From RGIG2041 sp045578865 (lineage in GTDB: Bacteria > Bacillota > Clostridia > UBA1381 > UMGS1253): 64,000 bases of DNA. The stretch lies in NCBI GenBank assembly GCA_045578865.1, contig JAZNLB010000017.1, positions 1 through 64,000 of the forward strand, in the 5' to 3' direction. The position numbers and the translations under genes are program-made. The notes beneath the pieces are model-generated. The model did no database searches and was not told the DNA's origin. It saw nothing but the letters and a program-made list of their open reading frames with translations. This document shows, in pieces, positions 42,156 to 51,013 of this stretch (position 1 is the stretch's first letter; the number at the start of each line of letters is the position of its first letter).

Positions 42156-43055
42156 TTAAATCTTCTTTTTCTCCGGCATTTGCACCAGCAAAATCGCTGC
42201 AAACATTAAAATACATCCCAGAATTTCCATGCCGTTCATTCGTTCATGTAACAAAACTGCACCCGCCAAAACGGCAAATACGGACTCTAAACTCATCAAA
42301 ATCGAAGCGGAGGTCGGGTCGGTATACTTTTGCCCGACAATCTGCAGGGTATATGCCACGCCACACGACATCACGCCCGAATACAAAATTGCCGTTGCAC
42401 ATTGCAAAATGAGCGAAAGCCTAGGTGTTTCAAGCACAAGCATCAAGACAATATTGATTGCACCGGAAACAAAAAATTGCAAACACGCCAGTTTTACACC
42501 GTCGACCTGCGGCGAAAAATAATCAATCACCAATATATGAAATGCGAAAACAAGCGCGCAAATCAGGGTAAGTACATCACCGAAGTTGATTTTTTGCATA
42601 TCGCCACCCGTCAGACACAAAAGGCTTAATCCGCCGAGCGCAACCACGGCGCTGAACACTGCAATCAAACTCGGTCGTTTTTTGAAAAATAAGCCGAGAA
42701 AAGGCACCAAAATCATATACATCGCCGTAATAAAACCGCTCTTTCCCGCCGTTGTGTATTTCATGCCATAGGTCTGCAAAGTACTTGCAAGGCACAAAAG
42801 ACATCCACACACAATACCGCCGAAAAGCAAGGCCTTTCCCTTTTGCTGCTCCGCCACCTTCGCTTCCGTACTCTTTGTGCGCTCTCGCACCAGTATAAAC
42901 GGAATAAGCACCGCACAGCCGAGCCATGTGCGGATACCGTTAAATGTGTTTGGCTCTATGTATTCCATACCCGTGCGCTGGGATACAAAAGAAATACCCC
43001 AGATAATCGCCGTCATCATCAAAATAAGATTGCCCTTTAATTTCGTTTTGTTCAT
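42156..43055 (-). CDS. EamA/DMT-superfamily transporter
   Basis: A 299-residue inner-membrane protein with ten hydrophobic segments. It starts KLKGNLILMMTAIIWGISFV, the usual EamA opening, and has GMEYIEPNTFNGIRTWLG and the late ASILMSLESVFAVLAGAVLL pattern of the second repeat. The SD AAAGGG precedes the ATG. It follows the his operon with an 85-base gap and no good terminator in it, so some read-through from hisIE is possible. Substrate unknown. Confidence 0.85.
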   Translation of the reverse strand: MNKTKLKGNLILMMTAIIWGISFVSQRTGMEYIEPNTFNGIRTWLGCAVLIPFILVRERTKSTEAKVAEQQKGKALLFGGIVCGCLLCLASTLQTYGMKYTTAGKSGFITAMYMILVPFLGLFFKKRPSLIAVFSAVVALGGLSLLCLTGGDMQKINFGDVLTLICALVFAFHILVIDYFSPQVDGVKLACLQFFVSGAINIVLMLVLETPRLSLILQCATAILYSGVMSCGVAYTLQIVGQKYTDPTSASILMSLESVFAVLAGAVLLHERMNGMEILGCILMFAAILLVQMPEKKKI

Positions 43056-43139
43056 AAAATCAGCCCTTTTGAAATCATGCCTGTATATACATCCTATGCA
43101 AATTTTGTTTGCAAGAGATTTGTTTTTTCATTTTTATAT

Positions 43140-43790
43140 TTACTTTGTCATCTTCTCCTGTTTTACCTTATGGTCAATCACATGACGGCTTGCAAGTTCA
43201 CGGTGAATGTCCTCGAGCGAAATGCCCATTTCAATCATCAAAACCATTACATGATAAGCAAGGTCTGCAATTTCGTAAATCGTTTCCTTTTTGTCGTCTG
43301 CCTTTCCGGCAATGATAACCTCCGTACATTCCTCGCCGACTTTCTTTAAAATCTTGTCGATGCCCTTTTCAAACAGATAGGTTGTATATGAGCCTTCCTT
43401 TTTCTCTATCTTTCTGCCGACAAGCATTTCCATCAAACCTTCCAGCGAAAATTCGTGCAAATCCTCGCTTTCCCATACCGGATTGGTAAAGCACGAATCC
43501 GTACCCTTATGGCAAGCAGGCCCCTGTTTTTCTACAACCACAACGAGCGCATCGTTATCGCAGTCGGCAATGATGGAAACAATATTTTGCACATTACCGC
43601 TCGTTTCTCCCTTGCGCCACAATTCCTGACGGGAACGGCTCCAAAAACAAGTTCTGCCTTCTTTTATCGAAATTTCAAGGCTTTCTTTATTCATATATGC
43701 CACCGTAAGCACCTTTTTGGTTACGGCGTCTACTACAACGGCAGGAATTAAGCCTTTTTCATCAAATTTTAATTCGTTAATATTTAACAT
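43140..43790 (-). CDS. hisIE: bifunctional phosphoribosyl-AMP cyclohydrolase / phosphoribosyl-ATP pyrophosphatase
   Basis: Second and third steps of histidine synthesis on one 216-residue chain. HisI part (1-115): VAYMNKESLEISIKEGRTCFWSR-type region in shortened form, metal ligands ADCDND, and ACHKGTDSCF. HisE part (from about 125): KKVGEECTEVIIAGK and YEIADLAYHVMVLM. The ATG is placed 9 bases after GTGAGG; an earlier GTG overlaps the hisF stop. Last gene of the operon. Confidence 0.95.
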   Translation of the reverse strand: MLNINELKFDEKGLIPAVVVDAVTKKVLTVAYMNKESLEISIKEGRTCFWSRSRQELWRKGETSGNVQNIVSIIADCDNDALVVVVEKQGPACHKGTDSCFTNPVWESEDLHEFSLEGLMEMLVGRKIEKKEGSYTTYLFEKGIDKILKKVGEECTEVIIAGKADDKKETIYEIADLAYHVMVLMIEMGISLEDIHRELASRHVIDHKVKQEKMTK

Positions 43791-43801
43791 TTCTCTATGC
43801 C

Positions 43802-44560
43802 TCACAATCTCATATTTACACCGCTTGCTTGCAGTTTTTCTTTTAAATCCGAAATTTTCACTTCACCGAAATGGAAAATAGAAGCCGCCAAACCGGCATC
43901 TACCTTCGGCAACGCATGAAACAGTTTCACAAAATCATCTATGCAACCTGCACCGCCCGAAGCGATGACAGGTACATCCACCGCATTGCACACGGCATCG
44001 AGCATTTCCAAGTCAAAGCCCTGTTTTACGCCGTCGGTGTCAATGGAGTTGAGCACCACCTCACCTGCGCCATTCGCAACGCACCGTTTTATCCACTCAA
44101 TCGCTTCCATGCCCGTGTTTTCACGGCCGCCCTTGGCAAACACGCGGAATACACCTTCCACACGCTTTACATCGGCGGAGATGACCACGCACTGGTCGCC
44201 GTAGCGTTTTGCCGCCTCATAAATCAAATCCGGATTTTTGATTGCGCCGGAATTAACACTGACTTTATCCGCACCGCATTTGAGTACCCGGTCAAAATCT
44301 TCAACCGTATTGATCCCCCCGCCAACAGTGAGCGGAATAAATATCGTGCGCGCCACCTCGCAGAGAATGTCGGTAAATAATGCTCTGCCCTCGGCAGATG
44401 CCGTGATATCATAAAACACCAACTCGTCTGCGCCGTTGTCGCTGTAATATTTTGCAAGGCTGACCGGACCCGAAACATCATTTAAGCCTTCAAAATTCAC
44501 GCCCTTGACCACACGGCCGTTTTTTACATCCAGACAAGGGATAATTCTCTTGGTTATCAT
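43802..44560 (-). CDS. hisF: imidazole glycerol phosphate synthase, cyclase subunit
   Basis: TIM-barrel partner of HisH; makes imidazole glycerol phosphate and AICAR. The 252-residue chain starts MITKRIIPCLDVKNGRVVKGVNF with the catalytic Asp11, has FYDITAS, LTVGGGINTVED, and the second catalytic Asp in VVLNSIDTDGVKQGFD. Overlaps hisA by four bases. Confidence 0.97.
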   Translation of the reverse strand: MITKRIIPCLDVKNGRVVKGVNFEGLNDVSGPVSLAKYYSDNGADELVFYDITASAEGRALFTDILCEVARTIFIPLTVGGGINTVEDFDRVLKCGADKVSVNSGAIKNPDLIYEAAKRYGDQCVVISADVKRVEGVFRVFAKGGRENTGMEAIEWIKRCVANGAGEVVLNSIDTDGVKQGFDLEMLDAVCNAVDVPVIASGGAGCIDDFVKLFHALPKVDAGLAASIFHFGEVKISDLKEKLQASGVNMRL

Positions 44561-45270
44561 TTTGCCACCTCGATTGCCTCTTTTAAATCTATCGCTTGCG
44601 TATAATAGGCTTTGCCGATAATTGCGCCGTAAATATCTAACGCCGCAAGACGCTCTACATCCTCTATGCTCGACACCCCGCCCGATGCCACAATCTGCAT
44701 AGCAAAACGCGCACTGAGTTCTTTATACAACTCGTGGTTTGTACCCTGCATTGCGCCGTCTTTGGAAATGTCAGTACAAATCAAGGTTTTTATACCGATT
44801 TGCTGCATTTTTTCGCAAAATGCAAAACATTCATAGTCGCTTTTTTCAATCCAACCTTTAATGGCGACATAGCCATCTTTGATGTCTGCACCAACTGCTA
44901 TTTTATCGCCGTATTTTTCTACCGCCGCACACAAAAACGCTTCGTCCTGCACCGCCGCCGTACCCAAAATCACACGGTTGATGCCGGCATCTATGTATCT
45001 CTCAATCGTTTCCATACTCCGAATACCGCCGCCGATTTCGGAAAACAAATCTGTGGTTTGTATAATCTTTTTTACAATTTCCAGATTCGGTGTATCAGCG
45101 TTTTTTGCGCCCTCCAAATCCACAATATGGATATGCGTTGCGCCCTGCGCCGCAAAATCCTGTGCAATCTCCCACGGCTTATCGCTGTAAACGGTCATTT
45201 GTGCATAATCGCCTTTGAACAGACGCACCGCCTTGCCGTCATATAAATCTATCGCCGGAAAAATATGCAT
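44557..45270 (-). CDS. hisA: phosphoribosyl-formimino-AICAR-ribotide isomerase
   Basis: ProFAR isomerase of histidine synthesis, a TIM barrel related to HisF. The 237-residue chain has AIDLYDGKAVRLFKGDY (catalytic Asp8), THIHIVDLEGAK, EIGGGIRSMETI, the second Asp in LICTDISKDGAMQGTN and IVASGGVSSIEDV. SD GGAGGCG. Three bases after hisH. Confidence 0.96.
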   Translation of the reverse strand: MHIFPAIDLYDGKAVRLFKGDYAQMTVYSDKPWEIAQDFAAQGATHIHIVDLEGAKNADTPNLEIVKKIIQTTDLFSEIGGGIRSMETIERYIDAGINRVILGTAAVQDEAFLCAAVEKYGDKIAVGADIKDGYVAIKGWIEKSDYECFAFCEKMQQIGIKTLICTDISKDGAMQGTNHELYKELSARFAMQIVASGGVSSIEDVERLAALDIYGAIIGKAYYTQAIDLKEAIEVAK

Positions 45271-45273
45271 ACC

Positions 45274-45888
45274 TTACGCCTCCGTTTCGCAAAAAGCCTT
45301 CAGAATATTGAGCCCCACCTTACCGCTCTTTTCCGGATGGAACTGGCAGCCATACACATTTTTATTGGCAACCGCTGCCGTTAAATCTGCGCCGTATTCC
45401 GCCGTTGCTATCACGCTTTCTTCGCAGTTTGCCCCATAAAACGAATGAACAAAATATACACTGTCGCCGTCTTTTAAATAGCGAAACAACTCATTTTTCT
45501 TCGTAAATTTCAGCCCATTCCAACCAATGTGCGGCACCTTTAAATCCGCACCGATGACATCGCGAATCGGGCGGATTTCCCCCGAAATCAGACCGAGACC
45601 TTCGTGCTCCCCGTACTCAAAACTTTTGTCAAACAAAAGTTGCATACCCAAGCAGATACCAAGCAAAGGCTTACCCTTTTTTGCTTCGGCAATCACGACT
45701 TTATCCAAACCGCTCTCTCGCAGTTTTGCCGCCGCATCGCCGAAGGCACCTACACCGGGTAATATAATTTTGTCTGCGGCGCAAATCACATCTGCATTCC
45801 CCGTAACAACCGCCTCGGCCCCGATGGCCGCAAGCGAACTTTTTAAGGAAAACAGGTTGCCCACGCCGTAATCTATAATTGCTACCAA
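45274..45888 (-). CDS. hisH: imidazole glycerol phosphate synthase, glutaminase subunit
   Basis: Class I glutamine amidotransferase that feeds ammonia to HisF. The 204-residue chain starts VAIIDYGVGNLFSLKSSL after a TTG codon and has PGVGAFGDA, the nucleophile in GICLGMQLLF (Cys about 79) and the His-Glu pair in QFHPEKSG. The TTG is chosen because AAAGGAG lies 9 bases upstream and the family starts here; the longer frame from upstream ATGs overlaps hisB. Confidence 0.95.
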   Translation of the reverse strand: MVAIIDYGVGNLFSLKSSLAAIGAEAVVTGNADVICAADKIILPGVGAFGDAAAKLRESGLDKVVIAEAKKGKPLLGICLGMQLLFDKSFEYGEHEGLGLISGEIRPIRDVIGADLKVPHIGWNGLKFTKKNELFRYLKDGDSVYFVHSFYGANCEESVIATAEYGADLTAAVANKNVYGCQFHPEKSGKVGLNILKAFCETEA

Positions 45889-45889
45889 A

Positions 45890-46480
45890 TTAAAGCACTC
45901 CTTTAGTGGACGGAATTTCATCTGCCGCATCTTCATCAATTTTTACCGCAGCGCGCAGACTGCGCGCCACCGACTTAAACGCACCCTCGATAATGTGGTG
46001 CGTGTTCGTACCCGCCATCTGCTTAATGTGCAGTGTCACCTGTGCGTTGCGAACAAAGCCGAGCCAGAACTCTTCAACTAGTTCGGTATCAAAAGCGCCA
46101 ACCTTTGCCGTAGCAAGTTCAAGGCCGTACGCCAGATAACTTCTGCCCGAAAAATCCACCGCAGATAAAATCAGCGCCTCATCCATCGGAAGCATCATAC
46201 TTCCGTAACGCACAATACCGCGCTTTTCACCGAGCGCCTCATAAAAAGCCGCACCAAGACAAATGCCGATATCCTCTGCCGTGTGGTGGTCATCAACATA
46301 GGTATCCCCCTTGCAGACAAGCGTCAAATCAAAACGACCATGTTTGGCAAACAAAGTCAGCATATGGTCTAAAAATCCGCAACCTGTGTCGATTTCACTT
46401 TTACCCGTGCCGTCAATATTAAGTTTCAGGGTAATGTCGGTTTCCGCCGTTTTGCGGTTTATCTCACTTGTACGAAGCAT
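45890..46480 (-). CDS. hisB: imidazoleglycerol-phosphate dehydratase
   Basis: Dehydrates imidazole glycerol phosphate. Monofunctional 196-residue form without the N-terminal phosphatase domain of enteric HisB. Metal motifs DHHTAEDIGICLG (about 68-80) and GTNTHHIIEGAFKS (about 160-173) and FLDHMLTLFAKHG are present. SD GGAGGG. It starts 22 bases inside the hisC gene. The missing histidinol-phosphatase activity must come from another gene. Confidence 0.96.
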   Translation of the reverse strand: MLRTSEINRKTAETDITLKLNIDGTGKSEIDTGCGFLDHMLTLFAKHGRFDLTLVCKGDTYVDDHHTAEDIGICLGAAFYEALGEKRGIVRYGSMMLPMDEALILSAVDFSGRSYLAYGLELATAKVGAFDTELVEEFWLGFVRNAQVTLHIKQMAGTNTHHIIEGAFKSVARSLRAAVKIDEDAADEIPSTKGVL

Positions 46481-47544
46481 TGTAATCCCTCCAAAATTTT
46501 TGTAATTTCCGAAATCAGACTTTCCATTTGTTCTTTTGTTCCGATACTGATGCGGTTAAACGCACAAATCTCCGCTTTTTTAAAATGGCGTACCAAGATG
46601 CCGGCTTCCTTTAATTTTAAATATAACTCCTCGCCGCCGATTTTATCGTGCTTGGCAAATACAAAATTCGTCTTACTGTCGAGCACCGTAAAACCGAGTC
46701 CGCGAAGCGCCTTAGTGGTATATTGGCGGTTTTCGATAATCGTTTGGCAGTTTTTGATATTGTATGCATCATCTTCGATACAACCCAGACCTGCCGCCTG
46801 CGTGCAGGAATTGACATTGTAGGGATTGGTCGAATACTTAATTGTATTTAAATCCGCAATCAACGCCTTGCAACCCACGCCGAAGCCCAGTCGTGCGCCC
46901 GCCATTGAACGGGATTTGGAAAATGTCTGTGTAACGAGCAGGTTGTCGTATTTGTGAATTAAATCTACACAACTTTCACCGCCGAAATCGACATACGCTT
47001 CATCGACAATGACGACATTTTCCGGATTGCTTTCGATGATTTTTATAATGTCAGACTTTGCAAGCGCAATCCCTGTTGGTGCATTCGGATTGGCAATCAC
47101 AATGGTTTTGTTTATGCCGATGTAATCATTTACATCTATAGTAAAATCGCTTTTGAGCGGGATTTCTTCATAGGGGATACAATTTAACTGTGCAAAAACC
47201 GGATAAAAACCATAGGTGATATTTGCAAACACTACCGGATGCGTTTCATCGCAAAACGCCATGAAGGCGAAATTTAAAATTTCATCCGAGCCGTTGGTTA
47301 AAAGCACCTCATCAGAATCGACACCCAACCGCTCTGCTACCGCTTGCGTTAATTTTTTTGCAGTCGGGTCACAGTAAAGTTGCAGTTGCTTTGCCGCCTC
47401 GGCAGCATATGCCTGCGCCTTTTTGCTCGGCGGAAACGGCGACTCATTCGTATTTAATTTTATATAACTTTTTCGTTGCGTCGGTTGCTCTCCCGGCGTA
47501 TATGCCTCCAGAGAATTCAAACGCGCGCTGAAAAATCTGCTCAT
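46459..47544 (-). CDS. hisC: histidinol-phosphate aminotransferase
   Basis: PLP enzyme converting imidazole acetol-phosphate to histidinol-phosphate. The 361-residue fold-type I protein starts SRFFSARLNSLEAYTPGEQP, has KLNTNESPFPPS, the NPNAPTGIAL loop, VDEAYVDFGG, and the PLP lysine in TFSKSRSMAGARLGF. The ATG 8 bases after GAGGAG is chosen; the SD and an alternative GTG overlap the hisD stop. Confidence 0.95.
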   Translation of the reverse strand: MSRFFSARLNSLEAYTPGEQPTQRKSYIKLNTNESPFPPSKKAQAYAAEAAKQLQLYCDPTAKKLTQAVAERLGVDSDEVLLTNGSDEILNFAFMAFCDETHPVVFANITYGFYPVFAQLNCIPYEEIPLKSDFTIDVNDYIGINKTIVIANPNAPTGIALAKSDIIKIIESNPENVVIVDEAYVDFGGESCVDLIHKYDNLLVTQTFSKSRSMAGARLGFGVGCKALIADLNTIKYSTNPYNVNSCTQAAGLGCIEDDAYNIKNCQTIIENRQYTTKALRGLGFTVLDSKTNFVFAKHDKIGGEELYLKLKEAGILVRHFKKAEICAFNRISIGTKEQMESLISEITKILEGLQCFVQVR

Positions 47545-47549
47545 ATATT

Positions 47550-48824
47550 TCACTCCTCAAAGCGAACGGTTGCGCTCTTGGCGTGCGCCGTCAGCCCCTC
47601 TTTTTCAGCAAAGTAGGCAACATCATCTGCCACGCGCGAAAGTGCCTCCTTTGTGTAGTATGTGTATTGTGTCTTTTTTACAAAATCATCTACCGAAAGC
47701 GGACTGGAGAATTTCGCCGTGCCGCAAGTCGGCAATGTGTGATTCGGTCCGGCAAAATAATCGCCGAGCGCCTCGGGGCAATTTCGGCCCATAAAAATCG
47801 AGCCTGCATGACGAATGGCATCTAAGTAATCAAACGGATTTCCCACGCAGAGTTCCAGATGCTCCGGCGCAATATCGTTTGCAATTTCAATCGCACGCAT
47901 CAAGGTGTCCGCAACAATGATTTTACCGTTTGTATCAATGGAGGCTCTTGCAATATCCGCACGCGAAAGTTGCGGTATCTGCACTTCAAGTTCATCACGG
48001 ACCGCTCTGGCAAGGTCCATGCTGTCCGTCACCAATACTGCGCTCGCCATTTTATCATGTTCCGCCTGAGAAAGCAAGTCAGCGGCAACATGTTTCGGGT
48101 TCGCCGCGCCATCCGCAAGCACTAAAATTTCGCTTGGGCCGGCAATCATGTCAATGGATACCGCACCGAATACCTGCTTTTTCGCTTCGGCAACATAAGC
48201 ATTGCCCGGACCGACAATCTTGTCCACCTTCGGCACACTTTCCGTGCCGTAAGCAAGTGCGGCAATCGCCTGTGCACCACCCAATTTAAAGATTCTATCC
48301 ACGCCGGCAATGGATGCCGCCGCCAGAATTACGGGATTGATTTTTCCGTCCTTGCCCGGAGGCGATACCATAACCACTTCGCGTACACCTGCAATTTTGG
48401 CAGGCACGGCATCCATCAAAACTGTGGACGGGTAAGCCGCTGTGCCACCCGGCACATACAACCCCGCACGGTCAACGGGCGTGACTTTTTGTCCAATGAT
48501 GATGCCTTCTTCGTCCTGAATGACAAAACCTGTACGCACCTGCTTTTCATGAAATTTACGAATATTTGCCGCCGCTTTTTCTAAGATGTCCAGAAATTTC
48601 GGCTCCACGGATGCGCGCGCCTCTTCTATTTCCGCTTTGGTAACTGCAAGCGCAGAAAGTTTCGCACCGTCAAATTTTTCACAGTACTTAAACAAAGCCT
48701 TATCTTTGTTTTTGCGTACATCCTCTATAATTTCACTGACCGTTTTTTCTACACCTTCGCTCGAAGTCGAACGGATAAAAATTTCGCTGTGGTCTATTTC
48801 GGCATATTTTAAAATTCGAATCAT
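47550..48824 (-). CDS. hisD: histidinol dehydrogenase
   Basis: NAD- and zinc-dependent enzyme of the last two steps. The 424-residue chain has GLYVPGGTAAYPSTVLM, KLGGAQAIAALAYGTE, the VGPGNAYVAEAKKQVFG motif, and the zinc/catalytic histidines in DLLSQAEHDKMAS and APEHLELCVG. SD GGAGGCAG; the ATG overlaps the hisG stop by four bases. Confidence 0.97.
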   Translation of the reverse strand: MIRILKYAEIDHSEIFIRSTSSEGVEKTVSEIIEDVRKNKDKALFKYCEKFDGAKLSALAVTKAEIEEARASVEPKFLDILEKAAANIRKFHEKQVRTGFVIQDEEGIIIGQKVTPVDRAGLYVPGGTAAYPSTVLMDAVPAKIAGVREVVMVSPPGKDGKINPVILAAASIAGVDRIFKLGGAQAIAALAYGTESVPKVDKIVGPGNAYVAEAKKQVFGAVSIDMIAGPSEILVLADGAANPKHVAADLLSQAEHDKMASAVLVTDSMDLARAVRDELEVQIPQLSRADIARASIDTNGKIIVADTLMRAIEIANDIAPEHLELCVGNPFDYLDAIRHAGSIFMGRNCPEALGDYFAGPNHTLPTCGTAKFSSPLSVDDFVKKTQYTYYTKEALSRVADDVAYFAEKEGLTAHAKSATVRFEE

Positions 48825-49450
48825 TTTTCTGCCTCCACCTGCGCGCCAAGGCTGTCAATAATCTGCTGCATCAGCGCATTTTTAAACTTAAAACTCGGTT
48901 TGTTTGCAATCAGCCTTGCACTGATGGGCATAATGGTTTCAAACACTTCCAAATCATTTTCCTTTAAGGTTGTGCCCGTTTCCACAATATCCACAATCAC
49001 ATCGGAAAGGCCTAAAATCGGCGCAATTTCAATCGAGCCGTTTAAGTGAATGATGTCAATATCTCTGCCCTGTGCGGCATAGTATACTTTTGCAATATTG
49101 GTAAACTTTGTTGCTACACGCAAGGTCTTTTCCGTATTGTCACGAAAACCCTTTTTCGCGGCGACTGCCATACGGCACTTGCCCAAATTCAAATCCAGAA
49201 GTTCGTACACATCCGGCGCATACTCTGCCAAAATATCCTTGCCCGCCACGCCGATATCCGCCGCACCGCGCTCTACATAAATGGCTACATCAGATGGCTT
49301 TACCCAAAAGTAGCGCACCTGCTTTTCCTCATTTTCAAAAATCAACTTGCGCCCCGGCTCATGGATTGCGGGACATTCAAAGCCTGCCTTTTCAAACATG
49401 GCGTATACCTTTTCGCCAAGTCTGCCCTTCGGCAAGGCGATATTAAGCAT
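48821..49450 (-). CDS. hisG: ATP phosphoribosyltransferase, short form catalytic subunit
   Basis: First, committed step of histidine synthesis. The 209-residue short HisG starts MLNIALPKGRLGEKV and has the PRPP motif DVIVDIVETGTTLKEN (about 151-166). It lacks the C-terminal regulatory domain, so it needs HisZ, which is encoded just upstream and overlaps it by 8 bases. A TTG three codons earlier is an alternative start, close to GGAG. Confidence 0.96.
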   Translation of the reverse strand: MLNIALPKGRLGEKVYAMFEKAGFECPAIHEPGRKLIFENEEKQVRYFWVKPSDVAIYVERGAADIGVAGKDILAEYAPDVYELLDLNLGKCRMAVAAKKGFRDNTEKTLRVATKFTNIAKVYYAAQGRDIDIIHLNGSIEIAPILGLSDVIVDIVETGTTLKENDLEVFETIMPISARLIANKPSFKFKNALMQQIIDSLGAQVEAEK

Positions 49451-50561
49451 TGTTTTCAAGAATCTCCAGTCCCTTCTCCTGCAATTTTAAAAGTTGTTTA
49501 TACTGCAATTTTTCCGGAAGCGCCGCCGTTGCCAATACACGCTTGCCTCCTGCGGTCATCAGGCGCACCGCCGCACTGATGGCACCTACATCCGCGCCTT
49601 CGTCGTATAAAATCACGGCATCCACATCGTATTTTTTTTCCTCTGCGGTCAAGCGCTCAAGCAAGTCTAGATACACCGCAAAGCCGATGGCGTGCGATTT
49701 TCTGCCCATTTTCTGCATCAACTTGTCATACGCACCGCCCGACAAAATACCCGTCGGTATGCCTTTCACAAAACCGCAAAACACAATGCCGTTATAGTAG
49801 TTTTGGTTGTTGAGTACAGAAAAGTCTACATAAACATTTTTTTCACAGCCGTTATCCTTTAAAAACTCTGCCATGCGTGAAAGCTGTGCAATCGCCGCAC
49901 TCATTTTTTCGCTCACGGAAAGCGGTTTTAAATCTTCCAGCACATCCGCAAGTTTTCCGTAAGTGGAGGCAAGTGTTTTTAAAAGCGTGCCGTCTGCCCC
50001 AAGCTCAGCGCATAGCGCATCAATGCCGTGCAAATTTTTTTCGCCGATTTTCTCCAAAAGCGCCTTTTGCCTCTCGGCATCCGCACCGATGGCCAAAATC
50101 GCCTCGGACACAATGTCCATGTGCGATACATCTAAAATATAATCCGGCGAAATATGCGCCAGACTTTGCGCCGCCAGCATCACGGTTTCAAAAATGCAAT
50201 AGTCGTCAATATCGCCGATGCATTCCAAGCCCACCTGCATAATTTCCTGAAAGGCATTGTTTTTCTTGGAAACACGGTATACATTTTCATTGTAGTACAC
50301 CTTCTGCACGCCGCCTGGCACATCCTTGCCGTTTTTGATAATCGACAAAGTTACATCCGGCTTTAATGCAAGCAGTTTGCCGTCCGTGTCCGTAAAAGTA
50401 ATAATGTTGTCGGATACGAGGTAATCTTTATTTCGCACATACAAATCGTACGCCTCAAACTTGCTCATCTTATACTGCGTATAGCCGTACAGACTATATA
50501 ATGCGCGCAAATCAAAAATCGCCTTTTCTTCATTTTTCAATACATTGCGATTCAAGTCCAT
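49443..50561 (-). CDS. hisZ: ATP phosphoribosyltransferase regulatory subunit
   Basis: HisRS-like protein without tRNA charging activity; forms the hetero-octamer with short HisG and allows feedback control by histidine. The 372-residue chain shows a class II synthetase-like core: YSLYGYTQYKMSKFEAYDLY, ALKPDVTLSIIKN, an ISPDYILDVSHMDIV stretch and GGAYDKLMQKMGRKSHAIGF near motif 3. Starts one base after the hisR-like gene. Confidence 0.93.
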   Translation of the reverse strand: MDLNRNVLKNEEKAIFDLRALYSLYGYTQYKMSKFEAYDLYVRNKDYLVSDNIITFTDTDGKLLALKPDVTLSIIKNGKDVPGGVQKVYYNENVYRVSKKNNAFQEIMQVGLECIGDIDDYCIFETVMLAAQSLAHISPDYILDVSHMDIVSEAILAIGADAERQKALLEKIGEKNLHGIDALCAELGADGTLLKTLASTYGKLADVLEDLKPLSVSEKMSAAIAQLSRMAEFLKDNGCEKNVYVDFSVLNNQNYYNGIVFCGFVKGIPTGILSGGAYDKLMQKMGRKSHAIGFAVYLDLLERLTAEEKKYDVDAVILYDEGADVGAISAAVRLMTAGGKRVLATAALPEKLQYKQLLKLQEKGLEILENNA

Positions 50562-50562
50562 C

Positions 50563-50853
50563 TCAGTTGTCCTCCTTTAAGCGCTCCAATGCGGTCTTGT
50601 ACCCGTCGTTGCCGTAAATAAGGCATTTGTTGACACGGCTGATGGTCGCCGTGCTTGCGCCGGTCTTTTTGGAAATCTCCAGATAACTGATGTTCTGACT
50701 TAAAAGTTCCGCAACCTCCAAACGCTGAGAAATATCCTGAATTTCCTTAATGGTGCAGATATCTTCAAAAAAATTATAGCACTCGTCCAAATCCTTTAAA
50801 TTCAAAATCGCTTGAAACAGGCGTTTCGTTGCCTCTGTGTCCAAATGTTTCAT
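50563..50853 (-). CDS. TrpR-like regulator YerC/HisR
   Basis: A 96-residue helical DNA-binding protein of the TrpR/YerC-YecD family, with KEIQDISQRLEVAELL followed by the helix-turn-helix ISYLEISKKTGASTATISRV (about 54-73) and a C-terminal helix. Comparative genomics of Gram-positive bacteria assigns this family as a histidine-responsive repressor (HisR) of his operons. Here it is the first gene of the his operon and a palindrome sits in its promoter, which fits autoregulation. Histidine as co-repressor is inferred from the family. Confidence 0.88.
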   Translation of the reverse strand: MKHLDTEATKRLFQAILNLKDLDECYNFFEDICTIKEIQDISQRLEVAELLSQNISYLEISKKTGASTATISRVNKCLIYGNDGYKTALERLKEDN

Positions 50854-50880
50854 CTCCGTACATCTCCTTCAATTTAACAT

Positions 50881-50909
50881 ATTAGTATTTTAGCACGCTA
50901 AACTGTGAA
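50881..50909 (-). promoter_or_regulatory. his operon promoter with palindromic operator
   Basis: Minus-strand -35 TTCACA (50904-50909), about 17-base spacer, -10 ACTAAT (50881-50886). The spacer holds TTTAGCGTGCTAAA (50889-50902), a 6-2-6 palindrome that is the best candidate binding site for the TrpR-like regulator encoded next to it. No T-box or leader peptide was seen. Confidence 0.65.
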
Positions 50910-50955
50910 AGTAAAGTCTTTTTCAAAAAAAGAAGAGATTTTTGTGGGAATGTAT

Positions 50956-50997
50956 AAAAAAAGCAACCGAAAACACCTGTCTTTCGGTTGCTTTTTT
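50956..50997. terminator. strong bidirectional terminator
   Basis: 16-bp stem AAAAAAGCAACCGAAA / TTTCGGTTGCTTTTTT with nine-base loop. It ends the yajC/TIGR04086 unit and insulates the his promoter. Confidence 0.9.
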
Positions 50998-51013
50998 ATA
51001 AAGGGCATCCTTT

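Noticed and set aside
43056..43139. Terminator after the his operon
   Set aside because: Only a weak GCAAA/TTTGC hairpin without a T-run in the right place is seen; not enough to call.
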